A stretch of DNA of 64,000 bases from Nemorincola sp044225795 (GTDB taxonomy: Bacteria; Bacteroidota; Bacteroidia; Chitinophagales; Chitinophagaceae): positions 372,001 to 436,000 of the forward strand of contig JBGAIF010000001.1 in NCBI GenBank assembly GCA_044225795.1, given 5' to 3'. Numbering within the stretch: the stretch's first letter is position 1; each line of letters begins with the position of its first letter. The translations under genes and the position numbers were made by a program. The notes under the pieces are model-generated. The model was not told where the DNA came from and did no database searches. It saw nothing but the letters and a program-made list of their open reading frames with translations. Shown here in pieces: positions 44,501 to 52,619 of the stretch.

Positions 44501-45163
44501 ATGCCGTGTTTCAATCAATTTCATGCCTATCTCGATCTAGAACATGTCGATTTTGAACCCGAGACATTGATCGTAGGTACATTTAATCCTGCCTGGCCGG
44601 AAAATTGCACAACGGGTTGGTTTTACGGGAGAACGGAATCCTGCTTTTTCTGGGACATTCTGCCCCGTATCTACGGTACCCCGTCGCTGATCAATGGCAG
44701 CACTGCAGATTGGAAGAACTTTTGCAAAGTGAACCGCGTCGCGATCACCAATGTCATAGCCGCGATCGATGACGCAGACGAACAAAATAGGGAACACAGT
44801 AAGATGCTGGGAGGGCTTTCTGACAAATCTATCATTTACAACTTTGATGATTTTGTCTATACTGACATCACTGGTTTACTTAAAAGACATCCTTCAATAA
44901 AACACGTTTACATTACGCGGGGAACCACAGAAGCTTTCTGGAAACATACCTGGAATCCTGTGGTACACTATTGCAATGCAAACAATATATACGAACAAAA
45001 ACTGCTTACACCCACGACCGACTCATTGTACCACTACGAAGCCTACAATAATGAACATCCTGCCGAACCAATAGCAAGTTTTCAAGACTATCTGTTACAG
45101 CGCTGGAAAGAAGTATGGCATTCCCGGAATGATCTGAACAAAACTTCACGCGTGGAAAATTAA
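44501..45163 (+). CDS. Uracil-DNA glycosylase-superfamily-like protein
   Basis: This 220-aa protein contains LIVGTFNPAW, FYGRTESCFFWDILPRIYG and ITRGTTEAFWK. The order, a G-T-x-P-x loop, then YGR...FW, then a downstream strand-His-like loop, resembles mismatch/deoxyinosine glycosylases of the UDG superfamily. The catalytic residues do not fully match canonical UDG classes, so this is a fold-level assignment. It lies between the thioredoxin and tcdA genes and may act in DNA repair or in an unknown base-processing step. Confidence 0.6.
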   Translation: MPCFNQFHAYLDLEHVDFEPETLIVGTFNPAWPENCTTGWFYGRTESCFFWDILPRIYGTPSLINGSTADWKNFCKVNRVAITNVIAAIDDADEQNREHSKMLGGLSDKSIIYNFDDFVYTDITGLLKRHPSIKHVYITRGTTEAFWKHTWNPVVHYCNANNIYEQKLLTPTTDSLYHYEAYNNEHPAEPIASFQDYLLQRWKEVWHSRNDLNKTSRVEN

Positions 45164-45171
45164 TTACCCGC

Positions 45172-45897
45172 TCACTCATCAATAAGGTCTCTTATCACTA
45201 CCGATGCCAATGTTGCCCCAAAAGTGGCCGGCAAATAAGATATGGTGCCATACGCCGATTTCTTAAAGTTCGATCCGTCTGTGCGCATTATAGACTTTTT
45301 GTCCGGCTCCTCCGGAGAGAAAGCAACTTTAATACCTTTTGTAATACCCATAGGTTTCAGTTGTTTCCGTATTTGCTGTGCAAACGGGCAATTGTATGTC
45401 TTTGACAGATCTGAAACCTGCAACCTCGTTGGATCAAGTTTACCACCGGCGCCCATAGAACTTACTACCCGGTATCCTTTACTATACGCGCTCTTTATCA
45501 AGGTCAACTTAGGAGTAATACTATCTATGGCATCTACCACATAGTCCGGCCGGGCATCCAGCAATTCATCGACCATATCAGGCATAATGAATTTTTTCAC
45601 CACGTGCAGTTTCAGCTCCGGGTTTATCTGCATAAGGCGCTCTCCCATCAGGTCTGCCTTATTCAGTCCGTGGGTTGTGGCCAGCGCGGGCAACTGACGG
45701 TTTCTATTGCTGGGGTCTACCACATCTCCGTCCACTATCGTCATTTCCCCTACACCGGCCCGGCATATAAACTCAGCAGCAAAAGAGCCAACACCTCCCA
45801 TACCAACCACCAACACATGTGCAGCCATAAGCTTGTTAAGCTTTTCTTTTCCTATCAGCAACTCGGTTCTTGATAACCATGCCGTATCATTCATCAT
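45172..45897 (-). CDS. tcdA: tRNA threonylcarbamoyladenosine dehydratase TcdA
   Basis: This 241-aa E1-like protein has the ATP-binding motif VVGMGGVGSFAAEFICRAGVG, then IVDGDVVDPSNRNRQLPA and the RLYR-like helix. It dehydrates t6A37 to cyclic ct6A, and the presence of tsaB in the same window fits a t6A pathway. The catalytic region includes DAIDSITPKLTLI and SSMGAGGKLDPTRL. It overlaps the tatD gene by 4 bp. Confidence 0.93.
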   Translation of the reverse strand: MMNDTAWLSRTELLIGKEKLNKLMAAHVLVVGMGGVGSFAAEFICRAGVGEMTIVDGDVVDPSNRNRQLPALATTHGLNKADLMGERLMQINPELKLHVVKKFIMPDMVDELLDARPDYVVDAIDSITPKLTLIKSAYSKGYRVVSSMGAGGKLDPTRLQVSDLSKTYNCPFAQQIRKQLKPMGITKGIKVAFSPEEPDKKSIMRTDGSNFKKSAYGTISYLPATFGATLASVVIRDLIDE

Positions 45898-46544
45898 AAA
45901 GAGTATCTGAATATCTTCCTGAAATTATTCTGAAGTTGCAAAATAAGCGTTTCCATATCGGTTTTACGCAATGTTGCTGCTGCACGATATATCTCGGCGA
46001 TCTCAATAGCGGTATCATCTGTTTCCAGGAAGAAAACGTCATCGGGAATATCCTTAAGTACCATAGCTGCCGGAGATCTTTCGTTTAAGATCGCTGGGCC
46101 AAATGAAAGGAACATTCCTTCCTTCAACAAGAAAGTAGCAACCTCTGGATTCTTATTATATCCGTGAATGATGATCGGAACGGGTGGCTTCATCTCTCCT
46201 ATGATAGCTACTAATTCGGTGTATGCTCTTACACAGTGAATGATCAGTGGCTTATTATGCTCACTCGCCAGAAACACCTGTTGCCGGAAGATCTTCTGTT
46301 GCAGATCCTTATCCTTGTTGCAGATATTATCCAACCCGCACTCGCCGATAGCCAAAACGTTTTTATGACCAGCAAACTGTCTTATTTCCACCAATAATTG
46401 CTCATAGTTGTCTAAATAACATGGGTGTACACCGATACTACACTGGCCGGTATTCACGGCCTCTGAAATGGCACTGTAATGACTCGTGATCCGGAACACA
46501 CTATCATTAGTTATGTCACTATGTGTATGGATATCTATTAACAA
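45894..46544 (-). CDS. tatD: TatD-family metal-dependent hydrolase
   Basis: This 216-aa protein begins at a TTG (46544) that gives MLIDIHTHSD, the first metal motif (HxH). The others are GIHPCY-like GVHPCYLDNY, AIGECGLD, VFLASEHNKPLIIHCVRA and FLETDDT, so all the TatD metal ligands are present. It is a little shorter than the usual 255 aa. Family members act as DNases or tRNA-related phosphodiesterases. The stop codon overlaps tcdA by 4 bp. Confidence 0.9.
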   Translation of the reverse strand: MLIDIHTHSDITNDSVFRITSHYSAISEAVNTGQCSIGVHPCYLDNYEQLLVEIRQFAGHKNVLAIGECGLDNICNKDKDLQQKIFRQQVFLASEHNKPLIIHCVRAYTELVAIIGEMKPPVPIIIHGYNKNPEVATFLLKEGMFLSFGPAILNERSPAAMVLKDIPDDVFFLETDDTAIEIAEIYRAAATLRKTDMETLILQLQNNFRKIFRYSL

Positions 46545-46661
46545 TCTGCAACCGATATATACTGCGATTTAAGCCCATTTAGCGAAAAAAACAAATGTAT
46601 ATGGTCAATAGGTTTGTATTCTCTCAGCTACTAAGTGTTCGGACCCGGGCAGTATGATCAT

Positions 46662-47152
46662 TCATATATCTTTGGTTCGCATGAGCAGCATTGGTTCAAA
46701 ATCAATATCATGAAACCGGTTAGCACTTCTGCCAATCATGAATGCGCGATAGTACAGCCACCAATTTTCCGAGTAAAAGACAACAGAAACCGCATTAGTG
46801 ACAACATAAGGTGTTGTACATCGTCCGTTCCCCATAGGAATGAACTGTATGCAAGTCTCTTCCTTCATGGTTGTGGCAAATCCAAACAACACATGATATA
46901 CATCATGAAATTCGGCACTAGGCATAAGCTTCAGATCATTAGCTTTAAAAAGTCAGCAAGGTCTCGTCCGAGAGGGCCTTTTGGCATCCCGGCAAGGTCC
47001 GCCTGGGTCACATTCCATGCCCTCCTGTTTTTGCGCATCAGAAAATAAACAGGCTTCATTATGTTCACGATCTTCTCTGCAACCCTGTCTCTTATCAGTC
47101 TGTGTGCCGCAGCAGCATAATTCAATGGTATACTCATTTTCCTTTTTCTCAT
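46662..47152 (-). pseudogene. Coq4-like protein gene split by a -1 frameshift (pseudogene or recoded)
   Basis: Two frames join into one protein of about 160 aa. The N-terminal part (47152-46931) ends PLGRDLADFLKLMI-stop. The C-terminal part, in the -1 frame from about 46943, reads ANDLKLMPSAEFHDVYHVLFGF, and has HDVYH followed by 11 residues and Glu, the HDxxHx11E metal motif of Coq4 ubiquinone-biosynthesis proteins. The junction contains the heptamer T TTA AAG (46949-46943), a possible slippery site. It is either a frameshifted pseudogene or programmed frameshifting. A ubiquinone role is unlikely in Bacteroidota. Confidence 0.7.
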
Positions 47153-47263
47153 TAAGATGCAAATACCGGACCGGATCGCCGCTTCGAAAGAAAATGCTGG
47201 TTAATTAAGGTGAATGTTGGTCACAACCCGGAGTAAAGAATAGCATCCGATCACATGATCATA

Positions 47264-48238
47264 TCAAAATTTGTCCGGGGAGATGTATTGATATCGTGGC
47301 GATATCGGCTGTGCATCCCCGAGATGCTCCTTTATAAATGCGGAATATTTTTCCTGGCCACTGGCATTAAGATGGTAGGCCTCTGCGAAGACAGACCCCT
47401 GATCACAACCCTTCAGGTCATCAAATGACCCTAAAACTCTTGCTTCGGGAATCGCTTCATTCATCTTAATCCACCATTGTTCATTCTCCTCCTTGAACCT
47501 GGTTTTTGCAGCCAAAATATAATCAGCTCGTTTAGGCGGGAAAACATAAACAACATTTATCCCATGCTCTTTACAAAATTGATCTATTTTGGTCAGGTAA
47601 GAGAACTGTATATCTGACCATCCCGTCCACCCTGTTTCAAACCAGTCTTCATTAGCATCAAAATTGAGTGCTGATTGGTTCAACTTATAAGAACCGAAAT
47701 CCGGCGGTATCGGCACTTTATTGTTTATTGCCGGCACTTTATTAAACTTTCCGCAAGCCAGCTCTACCATTAACTGAGCCTTCTTGATCAACCCATTTGC
47801 ATCGGCATGCAAAAATCTGAGCAGATCCATCCCGTTCAGATCAAGGTACATCATCTTGCTTCGATAAATATAGTACCTGCGGGTATATATCCATGGATCC
47901 AACCCAACGATCACTGACGCAGGCTTCAAGACGGGGTAATATGACTTAAGCAGCAAATACATAACAACCGGATCTCTTGCATCATAAGAGAAGTTGATCC
48001 ATTGTTTACCGGGATCAGATATCCCGTTTGATGACAGGCCATATCTGAGCGTTGAAGACCCGAGTATTATTCCATGCACCGGTCCGCAATTGCTCGCCCA
48101 GGCATAAGAAGATAGTTCACCCGAATAAGCAGCCTGCAATTCTCTTTCGTCTGCCTTCGTTCTATAAAACACAACAAAGACCAACAACACTAAGAAAGGT
48201 GAAGCATATAAAAGAAATTTTCGAACAAACTTTCCCAT
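47264..48238 (-). CDS. Membrane-anchored SGNH-like hydrolase/acyltransferase partner of an MBOAT protein
   Basis: This 324-aa protein has an N-terminal membrane anchor (about 7-25, FLLYASPFLVLLVFVVFY), then GIILGSSTLRYGLS, an SGNH-type Ser motif, and near the end VFAEAYHLNASGQEKYS, which supplies the Asp/His-like DxxH position. The gene starts 3 bp after the MBOAT stop codon on the same strand. MBOAT plus SGNH pairs acetylate exopolysaccharide or peptidoglycan. The target polymer is unknown. Confidence 0.8.
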   Translation of the reverse strand: MGKFVRKFLLYASPFLVLLVFVVFYRTKADERELQAAYSGELSSYAWASNCGPVHGIILGSSTLRYGLSSNGISDPGKQWINFSYDARDPVVMYLLLKSYYPVLKPASVIVGLDPWIYTRRYYIYRSKMMYLDLNGMDLLRFLHADANGLIKKAQLMVELACGKFNKVPAINNKVPIPPDFGSYKLNQSALNFDANEDWFETGWTGWSDIQFSYLTKIDQFCKEHGINVVYVFPPKRADYILAAKTRFKEENEQWWIKMNEAIPEARVLGSFDDLKGCDQGSVFAEAYHLNASGQEKYSAFIKEHLGDAQPISPRYQYISPDKF

Positions 48239-48241
48239 ACA

Positions 48242-49681
48242 CTAAAATTGGAAATAAATGAAGCTTGTCTTTGAGCCAAAGAAATAGAAAATACTTGTTG
48301 CGATTAGAAAGTATAAAACCACCCTTATGAATTTCGTCGCCGGTGTTTTCAACACCCGTTCATTGTGGCGCAACCACCAATCCCCGACCACCAGTGGCAA
48401 TATATACACAAAAGCAACATTACCATGAGCAATATCCAACAACTGCCTTGGCTGGCCTATTGCATTTCTGGCAATTCTGAGCAGATAACCAGATGCGTCA
48501 TGCAGCGTCTTGGCTCTAAAGAAGATCCACGCAAACGTCACAAACGTAAATGTACCGGCCATTTGAAGTATTTCCCTTAGGCCCGGCAACAGCTTTCCTT
48601 CAGCAACTACACTCGATACATGTTTCCTGTTCCGGTCGGCCAGCAACAGAGGTAGAAAGCCACAGGCATGGATACCACCCCACACAATAAAGTTCCAACT
48701 TGCTCCATGCCAAAATCCGCTGACAAGAAATATAACAAATGTGTTACGAACAGCTTTGGAACGGCCCTCCTTGGACCCCCCGAGCGGGATATACAGGTAG
48801 TCGCGAAACCATGATGACAACGAAATATGCCATCTGCGCCAGAATTCTGCAACATCGCGGGAGAAATATGGGAATTTAAAGTTTGACAACAATTCAAACC
48901 CAAAAAGTTTTGCAGTACCAAGCGCTATATCCGAGTATCCGCTGAAGTCGCCATATATCTGAAAAGAAAAAACAATAGCCCCTTTAATGAGCGTAATGGC
49001 AGTTTGCGATTGGTAATGATCAAATATCTGATCCGCGATTACCGCAAGGTTATCAGCTACCACGACCTTCTTAAACAAACCCCATAGGATAAGCCTGCAT
49101 CCTTCAACAGCCTGTGTATAGTTAAAGATTCGGGGCCGTTGCACCTGTGGCAGCAGGTGGTTGGCTCTTTCAATAGGCCCGGCAACCAATAAAGGAAAGA
49201 AACAGACAAAAACCGCATACTCAACAAAATTCTTCACCGGTTTCTGGAGTCCCCTGTAAATGTCAAAAACATAGGACATGCCATGAAAAGTATAAAAAGA
49301 GATACCTACCGGTAATGCTATACGAAGCAGCACCGGAGTAACATGAAACCCCAGATAACTCAGTCCGGTTTGAAATTGCTCTGCAAAAAAATTATAGTAT
49401 TTGAATACCGCAAGTATTCCAAGGTTATTGATTATGCTTAGCCATAAAAAAAATCTTGCACGTCTTCTGTCTGTTGATGCTACCTGAAAACCATATATAT
49501 AATCCAATAGTGTGCTGAGCATTAGCAGGCCCATAAATTTCCAGCTCCACCATCCGTAGAATAAATAGCTCGCAAAAAGGATCAACCCATTTTGCAGATT
49601 AAGATTTTTGTTAAAAACAAACCAATAAAGACAAAAAACGATAGGGAGAAAAATCAGAAATTCAAATGAGTTGAACAACAT
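48242..49681 (-). CDS. MBOAT-family membrane O-acyltransferase (AlgI/DltB-like)
   Basis: This 479-aa, multi-helix protein has the AlgI-like core ISFYTFHGMSYVFDIYRG, SDIALGTAKLFGFEL, FWRRWHISLSSWFRDYLYIPLGGS and the catalytic His in FWHGASWNFIVWGGIHA. It transfers acyl groups across the membrane to exported polymers. ATG at 49681 is chosen because a TACTTTTG -7 box lies only 4 nt upstream; a longer frame to 49753 would start before the promoter. It is co-transcribed with the SGNH protein. Confidence 0.92.
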   Translation of the reverse strand: MLFNSFEFLIFLPIVFCLYWFVFNKNLNLQNGLILFASYLFYGWWSWKFMGLLMLSTLLDYIYGFQVASTDRRRARFFLWLSIINNLGILAVFKYYNFFAEQFQTGLSYLGFHVTPVLLRIALPVGISFYTFHGMSYVFDIYRGLQKPVKNFVEYAVFVCFFPLLVAGPIERANHLLPQVQRPRIFNYTQAVEGCRLILWGLFKKVVVADNLAVIADQIFDHYQSQTAITLIKGAIVFSFQIYGDFSGYSDIALGTAKLFGFELLSNFKFPYFSRDVAEFWRRWHISLSSWFRDYLYIPLGGSKEGRSKAVRNTFVIFLVSGFWHGASWNFIVWGGIHACGFLPLLLADRNRKHVSSVVAEGKLLPGLREILQMAGTFTFVTFAWIFFRAKTLHDASGYLLRIARNAIGQPRQLLDIAHGNVAFVYILPLVVGDWWLRHNERVLKTPATKFIRVVLYFLIATSIFYFFGSKTSFIYFQF

Positions 49682-49685
49682 TCGA

Positions 49686-49693
49686 CAAAAGTA
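49686..49693 (-). promoter_or_regulatory. -7 promoter box of the MBOAT-SGNH operon
   Basis: TACTTTTG on the minus strand exactly matches TAnnTTTG, 4 nt before the ATG at 49681. Confidence 0.65.
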
Positions 49694-49841
49694 AAAAAAA
49701 CGGCAATGTGAGCTAATTGTGCCTAAATAGACATTGATAATTTGCATGTTCATTCCAGAATACCTAATACGAAGAATATCTAATGCTATTGGCAGTTTTT
49801 TGCCTACAACTACATATAATCAAATAATTATGTAATATTTG

Positions 49842-49849
49842 TACTTTTG
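49842..49849 (+). promoter_or_regulatory. -7 promoter box of the outer-membrane protein gene
   Basis: TACTTTTG fits TAnnTTTG and lies 17 nt before the ATG at 49867. Confidence 0.55.
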
Positions 49850-49866
49850 GGACAACACATACTCCA

Positions 49867-50619
49867 ATGAATATCAACTTCTTGTTTACCCGCATCCTAT
49901 TTGTAATTGCTCTCGTAGCATGCTCGATATCCTCGAAAGCACAGATCGCTTTTGAAAGTGGCATTAACCAAGCCAAGCTTGCGTTGACAACTAACAGCGT
50001 CACTGTGACCAATTCTTTCAAAACCGGCGCAACTATTGGTATGATTGCCGACATCCCTTTCGATTGGGAACATCATCTTTTTTTCCATCTTGGGGCCAAG
50101 TATGAAATGGCAGGCTGCAAGATCAAGACCAACCCAAATGGAGAATACTTTATCAATACTGTCGACTTCCCGATACACCTGTTATATAAGACCGGGGATA
50201 AATGCGGAGAGCGATTCTTTGTTGGTGCGGGGCCCGACCTGGTTCGCAACCTGGGAGGTTCCTATTTCTTTGACGCTTACGGTATCAAGGCAGATACTTT
50301 TGTGGAGTTTAGTGTAGGAAGAAGTATTAAGGACAACCTCAAGAAAGTAGGTCTTGCATTTGGCCTAAATGTCGGGTATTTGCCAAAAAAACATTTTTAC
50401 TTCCAGCTCCGATACCTGATGGGAATCTCAAACCTCGTTCCATACGGTGATAAAAACAACAAGATCAAATCGACAACGATCTCTTTAAATATGGGCTATT
50501 ACCTGAGCCGATGTAAACAAAAGAAACATTCTTATGGAGGAGGCGGCTACGAGCCATCGCATTGGCGCGGCCTAAGTAAGGGCGTCTATTCAAGAAGGGA
50601 ATTTTTCCGTAGGCACTAA
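49867..50619 (+). CDS. Outer-membrane beta-barrel (PorT-like) protein
   Basis: This 250-aa protein has a signal peptide (ending ISSKAQ), then amphipathic strands with GLNVGYLPKKHFYFQLRYLMG and NMGYYLSRCKQKKHSYGGGG. It resembles the PorT-like barrels of Bacteroidota. The C-terminal tail (about 30 residues after the last predicted strand) is Arg/Lys/Gly-rich, which is unusual for a barrel that ends in an aromatic residue. Function is unknown. The BNR-repeat gene follows after 23 bp. Confidence 0.75.
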   Translation: MNINFLFTRILFVIALVACSISSKAQIAFESGINQAKLALTTNSVTVTNSFKTGATIGMIADIPFDWEHHLFFHLGAKYEMAGCKIKTNPNGEYFINTVDFPIHLLYKTGDKCGERFFVGAGPDLVRNLGGSYFFDAYGIKADTFVEFSVGRSIKDNLKKVGLAFGLNVGYLPKKHFYFQLRYLMGISNLVPYGDKNNKIKSTTISLNMGYYLSRCKQKKHSYGGGGYEPSHWRGLSKGVYSRREFFRRH

Positions 50620-50642
50620 TTGCGAAGATTCCCGCAATTTTT

Positions 50643-51656
50643 ATGAGGTACTATTTCGCATTTTTTGCCTTGTGCATCAGTTCGGCTATTTGTCGCGCTC
50701 AGCAGTTTAATTTTCTTTCAGTCAGCAATAACATCAATGCTTCCTTTCGTGGTTTATCTGTGGTCAACGACAGTGTAGCCTGGGTGAGTGGCACCAAAGG
50801 GTGGGTAGGGCGCAGTACAAATGGTGGCAGAACATGGCAATACAGGCAGGTGTCGGGCTATGAGAATTGTGACTTCCGCTCACTTTATGCGTTCAATGAG
50901 AACAATGCTGTTATTGCAAATGCAGGCAGCCCGGCTTATATCCTCTCAACCACGGACGGAGGTAATACATGGACACGCACATATGAAAACACTGATACTG
51001 CTGCCTTCTTCGACGGAATTGATTTCTGGAACAGTAGGTCCGGGGTGATATATGGTGACCCGATCAAAGGACAGATGTTGATACTTATTACTAATGATGC
51101 AGGTAAAAGCTGGAGCAGATTACCGCGGGCACCAATAATGCATGAGGGTGAAGCCTCCTTCGCCGCAAGTGGTACAAATGTTCATTGCTATGGAAAGACT
51201 GACATTACTATTGCTACAGGCGGAAAGGTATCTCGCCTCCTGCGGTCAGAAAATGCAGGTCAAACTTGGACTTCCATTCCAACACCAATACTGCAGCACT
51301 CCGCCAGCACAGGAATATTTTCGTTTGCCTTTAGTGATGCCTCAAACGGAGTTATTGTAGGTGGCGACTACCGGAACGACTCATTGAAAAAAGATCACGT
51401 ATTCCATACTACGGATGGCGGAATACATTGGCAAGCCCCCCGCAATGCAACAGGTGGTTACAGGGAATGTGTCTTGTTCATTACCGGAAATATACTGGTT
51501 GCAACGGGGCCTGGGGGCACTGATATCTCATACGATAAAGGCGAGTCATGGTCGCTGCTGTCAGGAGACGGATTTCATGTTATCAAAAAATCACGGAAAG
51601 GGAACCTTATTATTGCCGCTGGCAGTAAAGGGCAAATAAGCCTTCTTCACCAATAA
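50643..51656 (+). CDS. Exported BNR/Ycf48-like repeat beta-propeller protein
   Basis: This 337-aa protein has a signal peptide (ending ICRAQ), then repeated BNR/Asp-box elements: STNGGRTWQ, TTDGGNTWT, TNDAGKSWS, SENAGQTWT, TTDGGIHWQ and SYDKGESWS. These mark a Ycf48/HCF136-like or sialidase-type propeller. No catalytic residues of sialidases were recognised. A surface or periplasmic role is inferred. It is the second gene after the barrel protein and probably co-transcribed, and it is convergent with the cytochrome c gene. Confidence 0.85.
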   Translation: MRYYFAFFALCISSAICRAQQFNFLSVSNNINASFRGLSVVNDSVAWVSGTKGWVGRSTNGGRTWQYRQVSGYENCDFRSLYAFNENNAVIANAGSPAYILSTTDGGNTWTRTYENTDTAAFFDGIDFWNSRSGVIYGDPIKGQMLILITNDAGKSWSRLPRAPIMHEGEASFAASGTNVHCYGKTDITIATGGKVSRLLRSENAGQTWTSIPTPILQHSASTGIFSFAFSDASNGVIVGGDYRNDSLKKDHVFHTTDGGIHWQAPRNATGGYRECVLFITGNILVATGPGGTDISYDKGESWSLLSGDGFHVIKKSRKGNLIIAAGSKGQISLLHQ

Positions 51657-51657
51657 G

Positions 51658-52077
51658 CTACTTTGTTTTTTCGCGCACTGCGTTTACCTCGGCAATCGAA
51701 ACCCGGCTACCCGAATTATCCATATTAGTATAAACGTAGTTTAACACCTCCGCTACTTCCTCATCAGAAAGCGACAGCGCAGGCATCACGCCGTTGTACT
51801 TCCTTCCATTCACCTCTATTTCCCCACTTTTACCTTTCAGCACCATTTCAATGGTCTTCTCCTTGTCCTTCAGGTAGTCCGATTGAGCCAGTGGAGGATA
51901 AACATTCTCCATTCCTGTACCACTACCAAGGTGGCATGATGCACATTTCTTTGCGTATAGGTCTGCGCCTGATAATTCCGTCTCCCCAGCACCCGTTCGG
52001 TTCTCATCAGAATTATTGCAGGAAAAAACCAATTGAGTCGTAAGGGCTAGTAGAACTATTTGAATCTTGTATCTCAT
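51658..52077 (-). CDS. Cytochrome c lipoprotein
   Basis: This 139-aa protein has a lipobox VFSC (Cys20), then a class I cytochrome c domain with KKCASCHLGSGTGMENVYPPL (CxxCH haem motif) and axial Met in GVMPALSLSDEEVAEVLNY. The tail NSGSRVSIAEVNAVREKTK is typical of small Bacteroidota cytochromes that work with nitrite reductase or other respiratory enzymes, but none is encoded here. It is the last gene of the four-gene cyclase operon; it overlaps the preceding gene by 4 bp. Confidence 0.9.
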   Translation of the reverse strand: MRYKIQIVLLALTTQLVFSCNNSDENRTGAGETELSGADLYAKKCASCHLGSGTGMENVYPPLAQSDYLKDKEKTIEMVLKGKSGEIEVNGRKYNGVMPALSLSDEEVAEVLNYVYTNMDNSGSRVSIAEVNAVREKTK

Positions 52078-52619
52078 TTTTCGTTAGTTGTTGCAGATTT
52101 TCTCACAAACAAAGATCGGCCTTTCGCCGGGGCAAAATACTTCATTATTGATATACCAATAAAAGTAACCGTACTGGCAGAGTATTTACCACTATAATAG
52201 TACTGCCCGAAATACATGTTGAAATGTATAAGTGGGGTGTAAGAATATTCTATGCCAGAAGTCAGTTCGGTCATAAAATTTTCCTCGGCATTAAATATAA
52301 ATCCTATTCCCGGCGTGAGTGTATTAGTAAATTTACCTTGCTGAAAGATGTTGAGATTGGGACGAATCTCAAGGTAGGTTGTTGTGTCGCGTCCTACTGT
52401 TTTGCCAAACGTGGTCTTTCCGATGTCTGCGCCCAGGCTGAAGACATCCCACTGGCGACCCACCTCAAATGAAACATTCGACTTCTCCCGAATTGTGCCG
52501 GCGGTGTTAGTGAGGCTGGGCACCAAAGATATATAGGTCTGAGACCAACCGGGAAATGAAACAGATGAAAAGAACAGAAACAGTAATATTCTCATTTGCA
52601 ATTGTTTAAAACAAATCAT
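52074..52619 (-). CDS. Outer-membrane or exported beta-strand protein in the cyclase operon
   Basis: The frame encodes 181 aa and starts at an ATGA overlap with the adenylate cyclase stop. A second Met at 52595 (MRILLFLFFSSVSFPGWSQ) begins a good signal peptide, so translation may start there. The mature part is rich in alternating aromatic and polar strands (GIEYSYTPLIHFNMYFGQYYYS, FIGISIMKYF), consistent with a small barrel. No known family was recognised. Overlaps on both sides show tight translational coupling. Confidence 0.72.
   Translation of the reverse strand: MICFKQLQMRILLFLFFSSVSFPGWSQTYISLVPSLTNTAGTIREKSNVSFEVGRQWDVFSLGADIGKTTFGKTVGRDTTTYLEIRPNLNIFQQGKFTNTLTPGIGFIFNAEENFMTELTSGIEYSYTPLIHFNMYFGQYYYSGKYSASTVTFIGISIMKYFAPAKGRSLFVRKSATTNEK

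Noticed and set aside
46635..47048. 137-aa plus-strand frame across the Coq4-like gene
   Set aside because: It is antisense to both halves of the Coq4-like protein and shows no domain.
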